Source: Cymbidium sinense
Lineage: Eukaryota > Streptophyta > Magnoliopsida > Asparagales > Orchidaceae
Length of the DNA: 64,000 nt
Reading direction: 5' to 3'
Assembly (NCBI GenBank): GCA_021442155.1
Contig: CM038220.1
Location: forward strand, 80,528,897-80,592,896
Positions within the stretch are counted from its first letter, which is position 1; each line of letters begins with the position of its first letter. A program made the position numbers and the translations under genes. The notes under the pieces are model-generated. The model ran no database searches. It saw only the letters and a program-made list of their open reading frames with translations, and was not told the DNA's origin. This document shows positions 1 through 10,149 of the stretch, in pieces.

Positions 1-97
1 AATTCGCAGTTCGATCTATGATTTATTATTCATGGACGTTGATAAGATCCTTCCATTTAGCAGACCTTAGGATGGCATAGCCTTCACGTGAATGAGG
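1..97 (+). other. trnA-rrn23 spacer of plastid origin
   Basis: The stretch before the 23S start resembles the plastid spacer between trnA-UGC and rrn23. It ends in a form of the conserved run that precedes mature 23S rRNA (cttaggatggcatagcc). No gene is seen in it. Confidence 0.6.
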
Positions 98-502
98 TTC
101 AAACGAGGAAAGGCTTACGGTGGATACCTAGGCACCCGTGAGACGAGGAAGGGCGCAAGACAAAATGTTTTGGGAGTTGAAAATAAGCATAGATCCGAGA
201 TTCCGAATAGGTCAACCTTCAACCTGCTGAATCCATGGCAAGAGACAACTGGCGAATCAAACATCTTAGTAGCCGAGAGGAAAAGAAAGCAAAAGCGATT
301 CGGAGTAGAAATGGGAGCACCTAAACCGTGAAAACGGGGTTGTGGGAGAGCGATACAAGCGTCATGCTGCGGTGAGCCGCACCCTAGATGGTGAGAGTCC
401 AGTAGCGAAAGCATCACTAGCTTACGCCCAGAGTAGCATGGGGCACGTGGAATCCTGTGAATCAAAGGACCACCTTGCAAGGCTAAATACTCGACCGATA
501 GG

Positions 503-534
<32 letters not shown>

Positions 535-2477
535 ATCGGGAGTGAAATAGAACATGAAACCGTGAGCTCCCAAGCGGGGAGGAGAATGTGATCTCTCTGA
601 CTGTTGAAGAATGAGCGACTCATAGTAAAGTGGTTAAGGGAATCCACCGTAATAGCGAGCGAGTCTTCATAGAGCAATTGTCCCTGCTTATGGACTCGAA
701 CCTGGGTGATCTATCCCTGACCAGGATGAAGCTTGGGTGAAACTAAGTGGAGGTCCAAACCGACTGATGTTGAAGAATCAGCATGAGTTGTGGTTAGGGG
801 TGAAATGCCACTGAACCCGAGCTAATGGTTCTCCCAAAATGCGTTGAGGCGCAGCAGTTGATTGGACATCTAGGGTAAAGCACTATTTTGGTGCGGCCAG
901 AGCGTACCAAATCGAGGCAAACTCGAATTTAGATATGACCCCAAACAGGGGTCAAGGTGAGATGATGGGGATAAGCTTCATCGTCGAGAGAAGCCGGATC
1001 ACCTAAGGCCCCTAAATGACCAGTGATAAAGGAGGTAGGGTGAGACAGAGGTTTGAGCACCACCCTTGAAAGAGAGCTCGATCGAGCTCAGACCAAGATG
1101 AACGGCTAAGCGACCAAGCCGTGGGATGTAAAATGCATCGAGGGAGCGTCCTTGAGGGAAGCACCACGCAGGTGTGTGGACGGAAGCGAGAATGTCGCTT
1201 GAGTAAAGCAAACATTGGTGAGAATCCAATGCCGAAAACCTAAGGGTTCCTCCGCAAGGTTCATCCACCTGAGTTAAGATCACGAAAGGCGTAGTCGATG
1301 GACAACAGGTGAATATTCCTGTACTTGTTGGTCCCGAGGGACGGAGGAGGCTAGGTTAGCCAAAGATGGTTATCGGTTCAAGGACAAGGTGACCTTGATT
1401 GGGTAAGATGGAGGAAATGCCTCGAGCCAATGTCAGAACAGCTACCGCTGAAGTAACCCATGCCATACTGAAAAAGCTCGAACGACCTTCAACAAGAGGG
1501 TACCCACCCAAACCGGTGGGTAGGTAGAGAATACCTAGGGGCGAGACAACTCTCTAAGGAACCCGCCAGAATAAGGGGTGCCTCCTCAAAGGGGTCGCAG
1601 ACCAGGACTGTTACAAAACACAGGTCTCCGCAAAGTCGAAGACCATGTATGATACGCTGGAAGGTCAAGGAAGTTGGTGACTGAGGGAGCCGGCGACCGA
1701 AACCCGGTGAACGGCAAACGTAACATAACGGTTAGCAAAATTCCTTGTCTAAGTTCCGACCACGAAAGGCGTAAATCTGGGCACCCTTGAGAGAGGCTCG
1801 GTGAAATAGACATGTCTGTGAAGATGCGGACCACTGCACAGAAAAGACCCTATGAAGCTTTACTGTTCCCTGGATTGGCTTTGGGCCTTTCTGCAGCTTA
1901 GGTGGAGGGAAGAAGGCTTGGGGCCCAGCCATCAGTGAGATACCACTCGGAAGAGCTAGAATTCTAACCTTGTGTCGAACCCACGGGCGGGACAGCCTCA
2001 GTGTAGACATTTCATGTAGGCCTCCCAAAAGGTAGGGAGGCGCAAAAGGTTTCTCCGGACGGAGATCCCTCGAGTGCAAGGGCATAAGGGAGCTTGACGA
2101 AGACCCACCCGTCAGGGGAAAAGTCCTTAGTGATCCGACGGTGAGTGGAAGGGCCGTCGCTCAACGGATAAAAGTTACTAGGGATAACAGGCTGATCTTC
2201 CCAAGAGTTCACATCGGGGAAGGTTTGGCACCTCGATGTCGGCTCTTCAACAGGTTAGTATTAAAGTGTTCATTAAAGCGCACGTGAGTGGGTTCGTGAA
2301 CGTCGGAGAGCCCATATCCGGCGGGCGTTAGAGCATTGAGAGGACCTTTCCCTACGAGAGGACCGGAAGGACGCACCTCTAGGTACCATTATGCCTACGC
2401 AAACGCAGGGTAGCCGTGCGGAGCGGATAACTCTGAAAGTCTAAGTAGTAAGCCACCCCAAGATGAGTGCTCTCCTA
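98..2477 (+). rRNA. rrn23: Plastid 23S rRNA gene, decayed nuclear copy
   Basis: The copy begins with the conserved 23S 5' end (ttcaaacgaggaaaggctta) and can be followed through the molecule to the conserved 3' end near agtaagccaccccaagatga. Landmarks of the functional core remain: the peptidyl-transferase region (ggataacaggctgat, near 2180) and the sarcin-ricin loop (tacgagaggaccgg, near 2352, with the first bases of the loop lost). It is about 2.38 kb against roughly 2.8 kb for a plastid 23S gene, shortened by many small deletions. Open frames on either strand inside it are by-products of rRNA sequence. It heads the rrn23-rrn4.5-rrn5-trnR-trnN order of the plastid inverted repeat. It is not expected to give working rRNA. 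Confidence 0.93.
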
Positions 2478-2552
2478 TCTTCCCAGCCTCCTGCATGGAG
2501 ACACGGCGGGTTCTCTGCCTGGGATGGAGAGCCAGTATTGAGAATCCAAGAT

Positions 2553-2631
2553 AAGGTCAAGACGAGCGCTTATCATTACGATGGGAAGTGCAGGATGTAT
2601 TGAGGCATCCTAACAGACGAGAGATTTGAAC
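2553..2631 (+). rRNA. rrn4.5: Plastid 4.5S rRNA gene, shortened nuclear copy
   Basis: It carries recognisable 4.5S pieces in order: aaggtca, gacgagc, ttatcattacgat, ggaagtgcag, ggcatcctaacagac and tgaac. About 79 bases remain of the usual 103; blocks such as the segment between the Tat-like stem and ggaagtg are missing. It lies between 23S and 5S as in plastomes. Confidence 0.85.
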
Positions 2632-2783
2632 CTTGTTCCTAACCTGATCATTTCGATCGCACTCGCCATCTATTTTCATTATGAAAACCCAAAAGCTCTA
2701 CCCTTCCATCATAGAGGAGGGCAGAGGCCTGGCCCCTTCCAGTCAAGAATCGGGTCTCATGCCTTTCTTCGTTCATGGTTCGA

Positions 2784-2878
2784 TATTCTGGTGTCCTAGG
2801 CGTAGAGGAACCACACCAATCCCGAACTTGGTTAAACTCTACGGTGACGATAGGGGGTCTGCGGAAAAATAGAATGAT
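2784..2878 (+). rRNA. rrn5: Plastid 5S rRNA gene, shortened nuclear copy
   Basis: It begins with the plastid 5S start (tattctggtgtcctaggcgt) and contains gaggaaccacaccaatcc and gcggaaaaatag. It is about 95 bases against 121. Several losses remove one unit of a short direct repeat, for example one ATCC and one GGT. It sits between rrn4.5 and trnR-ACG as expected. Confidence 0.87.
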
Positions 2879-3082
2879 AAAAGCTTAACACCTCTTATTT
2901 GACTTTTTCATATTTAAAAGATCAAAATCAAAAATGCAAAGATCGTCTTATTCAATAACATCCCTTCTCTCCACTTCTAACGCATTGTTATTCTAGAGAG
3001 GCACTTTCACATCTTCTTAACCAAAAATGAGAGAGGAAAGGTTCCTTTTGAAGGTAATCGAACAGATCCAGGTAGACGGGTG

Positions 3083-3145
3083 GGGCCTGTAGCTCAGGAT
3101 TAGCACGCGGGCTACGAACCACGGTGGTTGAATCCTCCTCGCCCA
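3083..3145 (+). tRNA. trnR-ACG: Plastid tRNA-Arg(ACG), decayed copy
   Basis: The sequence starts GGGCCTGTAGCTCAG and keeps the anticodon arm (ggctacgaacc, anticodon ACG), and ends at cctcgccca. Several short deletions in the D- and T-arms make it 63 bases, too short for a normal cloverleaf. Its place after rrn5 agrees with the plastid inverted repeat. Confidence 0.88.
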
Positions 3146-3605
3146 CAACCGGCCCAAAAGGGAAGGGCCTTTTCCCTCTGGGGTAGTAAAATCATGATCG
3201 GGATATCGGCCGCAAAGCTATTGAACTTGGGTATGGTCCTTTTAGTAAACCGGGCTGGGATCATATTTGTGTTTGACTCCGTAACTCTTCCTCACAGGCT
3301 TGGCAGAACAGAGCAAGTACAAGTATTAGTAGCATAAAAATGTTCCTCGTCATTAATATGTTTGCTCGGCAATTGTGGCCTATCGGAGAATTGAATGCAT
3401 CTTTGATGCACTTGAGAATTTGAATTGGCTATTTACAAGGGTCGGATCTATGCCGAGGTATTGAGGGTGATTCTCAAATATTGTAGAGCGGGATACTGAT
3501 GAGATAGAATGCAATAGAAACAAAGACAGGGAACGAGTTACCTACTCAACGGTCAAAGGCCCTTTCATTCAATTCTTCATTCTTTCATGAAGAATGAATC
3601 AAATC
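3146..3605. other. Plastid trnR-trnN spacer copy
   Basis: This intergenic stretch joins the trnR-ACG and trnN-GUU copies in plastid order. I see no gene in it; the short open frames are not conserved proteins. Confidence 0.6.
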
Positions 3606-3674
3606 TCCCAAGTAGGATTCGAACCTACGACCAGTCAGGTTAACAGCCAACCGCTCACCACTGAGCTACGAGGA
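3606..3674 (-). tRNA. trnN-GUU: Plastid tRNA-Asn(GUU), nearly complete copy
   Basis: Read on the minus strand, it runs from tcctcgtagctcagtgg through the anticodon loop with GTT (ggctgttaacctgac) to the T-arm ggttcgaatcctactt. It has a few base losses compared with a plastid trnN. It is convergent with trnR-ACG, as in the plastid inverted repeat. Confidence 0.88.
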
Positions 3675-4286
3675 ACAAGGGAGATTCGACCTCATAGAGT
3701 TCAACTCGTTCTCAACCCATGAACAATGATGAAAGCTTCCTTCGTAACTGGGAACTTCTTTAGTGGCTCCGTTCCATGCCTCATTTCATAGGGAACCTCA
3801 ATGTGGCTCTATTTCATTATATTCCATCTATATCCCAATTCCATTCATTTCATATCCCTTTTGTGTCATTGACATAAGAGATGTCATTTATAGTATATCT
3901 GTTTCTATCTATATAGATATGGAATAGATATGGAAAGTTAAGGAATCATCATATAATAGTCGATAAATTGCAATAGAAAAGAAAAAGGGGAGGTTTGTTA
4001 TGATTTTGAAATCTTTTCTACTAGGTAATCCATTATCCTTATGCATGAAGATAATAAATTCGGTCGTTTTATTCCTTTTTCTTATAATTATTTTTTGATT
4101 CACCAATTATTATTTCTTTATCTCTTTCTATTTTTATTTTCTTATTTATTCTCTTTTATTCTTTTTTTCTATTTGTTTGAAATTTATGGAATGAATTAAG
4201 TATAGATAATAACTAATAAAAGAAATTTCTTTTGAACAATATATGTCTTTCACATACAACGATAAAAGGAGTCACTTACCTTTTGA
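3675..4286. other. Inverted repeat/small single copy remnant with ndhF missing
   Basis: The first part (to about 3900) resembles the plastid trnN-ycf1 spacer, including the run tcatttcatagggaacctca. The rest leads directly to rpl32. In a plastome about 2 kb of ndhF (and usually part of ycf1) lies here, so a deletion or break falls near 3,900-3,960. No complete gene is visible. Confidence 0.6.
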
Positions 4287-4462
4287 ATGGCAGTTCAAAA
4301 AAACGTACTTCTATGTCAAAAAAGCATATTCGTAGAAATCTTTGGAAAAAAAAAGGATCTTTAGAGGCAGTAAAAGCTTTTTCTTTAGCTAAATCTATTT
4401 CCACCGGAAAGTCAAAAGTTTTTTTGTGCGACAAAAAAAAGTCTTGGAAAAATCTTAATTGA
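4287..4462 (+). pseudogene. rpl32: rpl32 (plastid ribosomal protein L32), frameshifted
   Basis: L32 is a small protein of the plastid large ribosomal subunit. ATG at 4287 begins MAVQ; after a one-base loss in the run of A the frame shifts, and the rest reads [20 protein letters not shown] followed by [19 protein letters not shown], typical of L32. Only about 58 codons remain recognisable and the stop at 4460-4462 is near the expected end. It lies upstream of trnL-UAG and ccsA, the plastid small single copy order. The shift near the start would abolish the product. Confidence 0.9.
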
Positions 4463-5083
4463 CATGTTTCAAAGAACTTCCAAATTTCCATTTTTGAATT
4501 GGAAGACAAATAATTAAATTTTACTAATGTATTGTATTTCACTTCCCCTTATTAGTTAGAACTAGGTAATATGAAAAATAAGAATCTTTCTGTCTACTTG
4601 ATTCAAAGTACAGTTTTTTTTTATAGTCTTTCTATATTTCTATTATATTCTATTTATTGAAATTATTTTATTTCAATTATTGATTGATATTGATTCAATT
4701 TGTGATATGGTTTTTCTTTGCTATGAATTGTGCTTTTCTATTTTGAAAAGCACAATTACGATAGAAAAGGAAGAATTTGAAAATTTCATTCAACTTTCTA
4801 CTAACGTGTTGGGTCTCAAAATCATTAAAAAAATTTATGAATTTTATACCCCGAACGAGAATAAAACTTTTGAGTTCTGATTGTTCAGGATAAACAAGAA
4901 TTAGGTTTCTAGTATGAAAAAATTGATTCTTAAAACTGAATCTACGAATATGAAGATGCTAATTAAATATTATTGATATTGAACATTTCCATATGAATGG
5001 AAATGCATCTTTCTTCATTGTTTCCTAAACCCTATTGAATATCGACAATTCAACATTCATTTCCTTATTATTATTTAAGGTAA
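4463..5083. other. rpl32-trnL(UAG) spacer copy
   Basis: AT-rich plastid intergenic DNA between rpl32 and trnL-UAG. It contains a short inverted repeat (tgtgcttttc/gaaaagcaca, 4730-4752). No gene is supported. Confidence 0.6.
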
Positions 5084-5163
5084 GCCGCCATGGTGAAATT
5101 GGTAGACACGCTGCTCTTAGGAAGCAGTGCTAGAGCATCTCGGTTCGAGTCTGAGTGGCGGCA
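5084..5163 (+). tRNA. trnL-UAG: Plastid tRNA-Leu(UAG), almost intact
   Basis: Eighty bases run from gccgccatggtgaaattggt to gagtggcggca with the anticodon loop ctcttaggaag (TAG), the long variable arm and a complete acceptor stem. The only clear difference from a standard plastid trnL-UAG is one C-to-T change at a CpG in the T-arm (gtctgag for gtccgag). It is the best preserved tRNA in the window. Confidence 0.93.
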
Positions 5164-5343
5164 TAAGGCATAAATAATAATTATTATTAATTCTTAATAT
5201 TCTAATATTAATATTATAGATTAATATTATAGAATAATATAGACACAATAGATCTAATAGAATATAAAATATAGAAAATATTCTATTTGAGATTCTATTT
5301 AATCCCCTCCCCGATTTCAATTATTTTAAAGGGAATCTTCTTT

Positions 5344-6300
5344 ATGATATTTGCGACTTTAGAACATATATTAACTCATATTTCTTTTTCGATCATCTCA
5401 ATTGTGATTCTAATTCATTTGATGAACTTATTAGTCTACGAAATCGAAGGATTACGTAATTCGTCAGAAAAAGGGATGATAGCTACTTTTTTCTCTATAA
5501 CAAGGTTTTTAGTTATTCGTTGGATTTCTTCGGGACATTTTCCTTTAAGTAATTTATACGAATCGTTAATCTTCCTTTCGAGTTTATCCATTATTCATAT
5601 GATTCCGTATCTTGGGAATCATAAAATGATTTAAGCGCAATAACTGCACCAAGTGTTATTTTACCCAAGGTTTTGCCACGTCAGTCTTTAAATGCATAAA
5701 CCCGTAATATTAGTACCTGCTCTACAATCTCAGTGGTTAATAATGCATGTAAGTATGATGCTCTTGAGCTATGCAGCTCTTTTATGCGGATCGTTATTAT
5801 CAGTTGCTCTTATAGTGATTACATTTCAAAAAAGAATCGATTCTTTTTTGAAAAACAATAATTTTTTAAGTTTAAGGAAGTCATTTTTCTTTGGTGATAT
5901 GGAATATTTGACGAAAAGGAAGTGTATTAAAAGACTTATTTTCTCTCATTTCAAAATTTTACAAATATCAATTAATTCAGCGTTTGGATTATTGGAGTTA
6001 TTGTGTCATTAGTTTAGGATTTACCTTTTTTAACCATAGGCATTCTTTCTGGAGCAGTATGGGCTAATGAAGCATGGGGTTCTTATTGGAATTGGGACCC
6101 TAAGGAAACTTGGGCATTTATTACTTGGACCATATTTGCAATTTATTTACATACTAGAACAAATTCAAAATTGCAAGATCAAGGTACAAATTCGGCATTT
6201 TTCTATAGGATTTCTCCTAATTTGGATATGCTATTTTGGGATCAATATATTAGGAATCGGGTTCCATAGTTATGGTTCATTCCAATTACTATCTAATTGA
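5344..6300 (+). pseudogene. ccsA: ccsA (cytochrome c biogenesis), frameshifted
   Basis: CcsA (ycf5) is a thylakoid membrane protein for attaching haem to c-type cytochromes. From ATG at 5344 the translation [16 protein letters not shown] is the ccsA start and reads well for about 95 codons, then breaks. Later parts in other frames keep the middle ([24 protein letters not shown] at 5700-5790), the haem-binding WD region (6065-6120, around [10 protein letters not shown]) and the end [10 protein letters not shown] with the stop at 6298. Length is 957 bases, near the usual size, so damage is by small indels. It sits between trnL-UAG and ndhD as in plastomes. Confidence 0.92.
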
Positions 6301-6581
6301 ATAAAATAAACTACATAAAGAATACACAAAAAAAAATCATCTGATACACAATGAAATTTTTGTGCAGTTTTTTGAGAACCTTTTAAATAGAGGAATTATT
6401 CAAATGGTTCTCAAGAACTAAAAACTTTAGATGTATCTCATTAAAATTTTAATTCACCCTTCCTTTTTTTCATTGTAACAACGAAGAATCGTTAAAATAT
6501 GAAAGTCAAAGAATTCTAAGACTTTCTTTTCAATTAATGAAATTCATTTCATTTAATATGAAATATAAAAACAATTAGTAT
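6301..6581. other. ccsA-ndhD spacer copy
   Basis: This is the short AT-rich gap between the convergent ccsA and ndhD copies. Nothing else is seen. Confidence 0.6.
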
Positions 6582-7854
6582 CTATAAAATAATTAGATAA
6601 TAGAACTTGTACCTTGTCAACCGATAACGGAGAACGAAATCAGGATAAATACCAATTCTATTACGTAGAAGATATAGATCGAAACAAATAGTTTCGTGGT
6701 CAGAATCAAAAAAATTTGAATTTGGAATATTGAATAGCTTGTATCCATAGAAAATCGACGTATAGATAATAAAAAAAATAGGAGTTAATATCATTCCAAT
6801 TGCCATTACAAAAGTAATCAAAATTTTTGGCTTGGGATAGATATCCCCATCTCTTCGAGATAAACAAAACATATTCTATCACAACTTGTTCTATAAGAAA
6901 AAAGTGCGCACCAATCAATCCATGAGAAAGTATTTGTAAAATGGCTCCATTAAGTCCCATGCCGGTTATAGAACCAATTCCTATAATTATGAAACCCATG
7001 TGAGGGAAGAATAAGCAACACGTTTTTTTAAATTGCGTTGACCAAGAGAGTTGAAAGCATAAATGATTTGTATTGTTCCTACTATCACCAACCGGAGATA
7101 ATCTAGAATGAGTGAGCTAATTCCATATTGATCAATCAATCCATATGCTCCCATCTTTAATAAGATTCCTAAAAGCATACATGTCTTGTATGTTTCTGGG
7201 TATCCTGTCATGTATGTAGGGGTATCATCGGATTTGACATAAGCAATAAGAAAACCAAAATATAGTATTATTTATAATCTTTGCGGATCATTTATTAGCT
7301 AATTTTTCTAAATCTAATGTTGGTTCATTGGAACCATATAAACCTATACCTAGAACTCCTATTAAGAAAAATGGAACCTCCGTGTAAAATCAACTTTGTA
7401 GCCGATGCATTTTTTCCTCCCACATGGATAAAGTAAAAACAGAATTAATTCTAATTCCCACATGATGAAAAAAAGTAAAAGGTCTCGAGAAGAAAATGAT
7501 CCTATTTGGCCACTATACATTGCTAACATCAAGAAATAGAAAAATTGCGGATTTTGAATAAGCGGCCAAAAAAAAAGTAGTGATAAATCCTAGTAAAATG
7601 GGTCCTATGGAAAGTCCATCGATTCAGTCTCAAGTGAAAATCAAAAGATTGATCCATTTCAAATCCTCCTTCAATTGGGTTAATGGATCGTCCAATTTGA
7701 AATGATAACAAAATACATAGCTCATTAGAAGGAGCTCTAGTATACATATACATATAGTGTACCACCTATACACCTTATTTCCTATGAAAGACAATTGAAG
7801 AACCCCGAATATGGGCAAAACAAGAAGTATTGTTAACCAAGGAAAATAACTCGT
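6582..7854 (-). pseudogene. ndhD: ndhD (NDH complex subunit 4), broken, with ACG start
   Basis: NdhD is a proton-pumping subunit of the thylakoid NDH complex. On the minus strand the gene begins with ACG at 7854-7852 followed by [15 protein letters not shown]; this ACG is the codon changed to AUG by RNA editing in many plants. Recognisable segments continue in several frames: [38 protein letters not shown], [37 protein letters not shown] and [18 protein letters not shown], to the 3' end near 6582. About 1.27 kb remains of roughly 1.5 kb. Several frameshifts and internal losses make it non-functional. psaC lies upstream as expected. Confidence 0.92.
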
Positions 7855-7971
7855 GATAAAGACAAGATAAAATTAGACGGAAAAGCGTGCCGGAGAAGAA
7901 TAATATATTTTCTTTTCTCGAGCAGCTTTGTCGTAAGAGGAATCAAGATTCAAGTGGAGTTTTGTCAAATA

Positions 7972-8200
7972 TCAATAGGAAAGACCCATGCTGAGTTGTT
8001 TCATGCCATAAATAAACACGGACACTCAAAAATCCGTTGGACAAGCGGATTCACATCTTACAACTCCAATCCCCACCGGTTCTTGGGGCAAGCAATTTGC
8101 TTAGCTTTACATCCCAGGTATCATTTCCAATACATCCGTGGACAAGCTCGAACACATTGGGTACATCCTATGTATCATAAATCTTTCTTGAATGTGACAT
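7972..8200 (-). pseudogene. psaC: psaC (photosystem I iron-sulfur subunit), frameshifted
   Basis: PsaC binds the two 4Fe-4S clusters FA and FB of photosystem I. On the minus strand ATG at 8200 begins MSH; a four-base loss then removes a cysteine codon and shifts the frame (KIYDT followed by a stop). The second cluster motif survives as CVGCKRCESACPTD and the end reads LSVRVYLWHETTQSMGLSY with TGA at 7974-7972. Length is 229 bases against 246. It lies upstream of ndhD on the same strand, the usual psaC-ndhD arrangement. Confidence 0.93.
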
Positions 8201-8351
8201 TGGGTCTATAAATTCCAATTTTGAACACAAAAGATTTTCAATCACGGTAAAATAAGAAAATGAAATAAATCATATATTTTATTGTAGACACCACAATCAA
8301 TGATTTATAAAAATCTTAAGAATTAATCTATTTTTTAATATGTTTATGATA

Positions 8352-8640
8352 AAGGGCCAAGATACTTTGATTTCCATTTCAATAACCATTAATGAACTCT
8401 ATAGAAGAGTCATTTATCGGAACAATACTCTTACCGATCTATTAGCAACAAGCAGATCTACACCAGGGGAATTAGTAATGTGTCAAGAGAAATTGGTACA
8501 AGAGGCCATGGATACACTTTTTGATAATGGGATCCGCGAACAACCCATGAGAGATGGTCATAATAAAGTTTACAAGTCATTTTTTTGATGTATGAAGGCA
8601 AAGAAGGAAGATTTTGAGAGACGCTTGGTAAATGGGTAAT
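8352..8640 (+). pseudogene. rpoC1: rpoC1 exon 2 internal fragment
   Basis: RpoC1 is the beta-prime subunit of the plastid-encoded RNA polymerase. The fragment reads [59 protein letters not shown] and YKSF, then, with frame breaks, the EGKEGRF and ETLLGKR regions. It covers fewer than 100 codons, so most of the gene is absent. It is bounded on the left by DNA past psaC and on the right by an opposite-strand piece of rpoC2, which is not a plastid arrangement. Confidence 0.9.
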
Positions 8641-9060
8641 ATTAACAAAATATCTCTCATCAACTTGATCCTTCCTTTTAATTTTCAAATGAATGTTTTG
8701 TCTTGCTGAATGATGTACTAATTTGTTGAATCTGCATATAATCCCCAAAACATTCTCTTCGCCTTTCAACCAATCATGACCTAGAAGCGACTTTTATTAA
8801 AACTCGGCTTCTTGAAAACTTCGCGGATATGAAACTTTGAGTATTGATGACTTATTCAATAAGATTGCGATATATCGTCCAAAATATACACACACCGCTC
8901 AACAATAATAAATTCCCAGTAAAAAAAACATTAGACATTCCATCTTCAAAAACCAAGATGTTACTTGGCGTACAATAATCTCTAAAAATGATGATTTTGG
9001 TTTACTAGAACCCTCGCTTCTTATTTTATCGGTAGAAACAAAATTATTTTCCTTAGGATC
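8641..9060 (-). pseudogene. rpoC2: rpoC2 fragment in inverted orientation
   Basis: RpoC2 is the beta-double-prime subunit of plastid RNA polymerase. Minus-strand translations in shifting frames give SSFLEIIVRQVTSWFL, a GMSNVF-like segment, a FQEA segment, DWLKG-ENV-LGGIIP-like (GRF-KLVHHSARQNIHL) and a degraded DILF segment, all in rpoC2 order. Many stops and indels interrupt it. In a plastome rpoC1 and rpoC2 are on the same strand and adjacent; here they are opposed, so the join near 8640 is a rearrangement. Confidence 0.75.
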
Positions 9061-9089
9061 CCCATAAAAAGAAATAGGAGCAGTAACTA

Positions 9090-9300
9090 GACTAGAGACT
9101 AGAAAGATTTGATAGAATCTCCTCTTCTATAGGGATCATCTAAAAGCAAGTAACTTTAGATGCATTCGTAAAAAAAGTCGACATAGATGTTATGGATCAT
9201 TTTTCTATGATGGGAATACATAGATATTCCATAAAGGAGTGAATGAAACCAAAATCTCATGTTGATTTTGAATTAGAGATGTTAAAACGATCAAACAACG
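9090..9300 (+). other. trnG(UCC) group II intron, 3' part
   Basis: The run agatgcattcgtaaaaaaag, the following gtcgacatagatgttatgga, and the stretch around aatgaaaccaaaatctcatg match the 3' end of the plastid trnG-UCC intron, including a decayed domain V/VI region directly before exon 2. The 5' part of the intron and exon 1 are absent. Confidence 0.7.
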
Positions 9301-9357
9301 CAATTATAACCTAGCCTTCCAAGCTAACGATGCGGGTTCGATTCCCACTACCGCTAT
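9301..9357 (+). tRNA. trnG-UCC: Plastid tRNA-Gly(UCC) exon 2
   Basis: This is the 3' exon only: the anticodon arm (agccttccaagctaac, anticodon TCC) and T-arm (gatgcgggttcgattcc), with the acceptor end damaged. Exon 1 is not in the window, so the gene is partial. It is followed by trnR-UCU as in plastomes. Confidence 0.85.
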
Positions 9358-9480
9358 ATATATTATTTATTCCTTAACTTCATAGGATATCTGATGCCTT
9401 ATCCTTTTGATATGCATCCTTCTTTTTTATTGTGTATTCTAGTCACATTTTTTTTTATGAAAAATGTGAAAATAGGAAGA

Positions 9481-9552
9481 GCGTCCATTGTCTAATGGAT
9501 GGGGCAGGTCTTCTAAACCTTTGGTATAGGTTCAAATCCTATTGGGCTAATT
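9481..9552 (+). tRNA. trnR-UCU: Plastid tRNA-Arg(UCU), 3' end lost
   Basis: It begins gcgtccattgtctaatggat and keeps the anticodon loop cttctaaac (TCT) and the T-arm ggttcaaatcct. The last acceptor bases are replaced (ttgggctaa instead of a strand pairing with gcgtcc), and two bases of an AG repeat in the D-arm are lost. Confidence 0.88.
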
Positions 9553-9686
9553 TATTTCTAGATATCTATTCTAGATAGAGAATAGAAAAAAAGAAGAACT
9601 ATATTTTATAAAGGACCTTGATTCAATCAAATCTTTCTCAATAATTTATATGAATTAATAATATAATAAAAATGATAGATTTACAT

Positions 9687-9850
9687 TTATCTTTGTTCCT
9701 GAAGTAGAAAGAGTTCAATCTGTTCCTGAATAGCTTCTTTCAAAAGGGTTTCAGCCTCTTCGGTGAATATCTTGGTAGAAGATAGAATTTCTTGGATTAT
9801 AGTTATTTTGGAATGTACCTGTTGTGTTTGAAAGGGTGTCAATAAAAAAT
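9687..9850 (-). pseudogene. atpA: atpA 3' end (ATP synthase alpha)
   Basis: The alpha subunit of plastid ATP synthase is represented by its last 40-50 codons. On the minus strand the reading is [20 protein letters not shown] then ELFLLQEQR, with TAA at 9689-9687. Upstream the frame breaks around the IIQEILSST segment, and similarity fades by about 9850. The order trnG-trnR-atpA(minus) is that of a plastome; the rest of atpA is missing. Confidence 0.88.
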
Positions 9851-10149
9851 CGCCGGGCATTTCTAGATATATTACTCAAAAGCATCGACACAATACACCC
9901 AATCAACTAGAATTTAGAAAATTTGGCACTATTGTCAAAAGTATACAATTCATGGGGAAATAAAGAAATAGATGTAGCGGAATGCTTGTGTTATTTTTTA
10001 CAAGTAGTGGGAAGACTAAGAACTTTACATCTTAACATATATAATACAAACCAAATCCTATTTTGGTCGAATCTTAATTAAATGAATAAAAAAAAGTATT
10101 CTATTTTATAGATTATTTTATATAGATATATAGAAGGAATAAACAAATC
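9851..10149. other. Unassigned plastid-like DNA before rps18
   Basis: AT-rich DNA joins the atpA end to rps18, which are far apart in a plastome, so a block junction falls here. The part just before 10150 is probably the rpl33-rps18 spacer. I recognise no gene. Confidence 0.4.

Noticed and set aside
115..2212. Open frames on both strands inside the 23S copy
   Set aside because: They overlap conserved rRNA and have no protein similarity.
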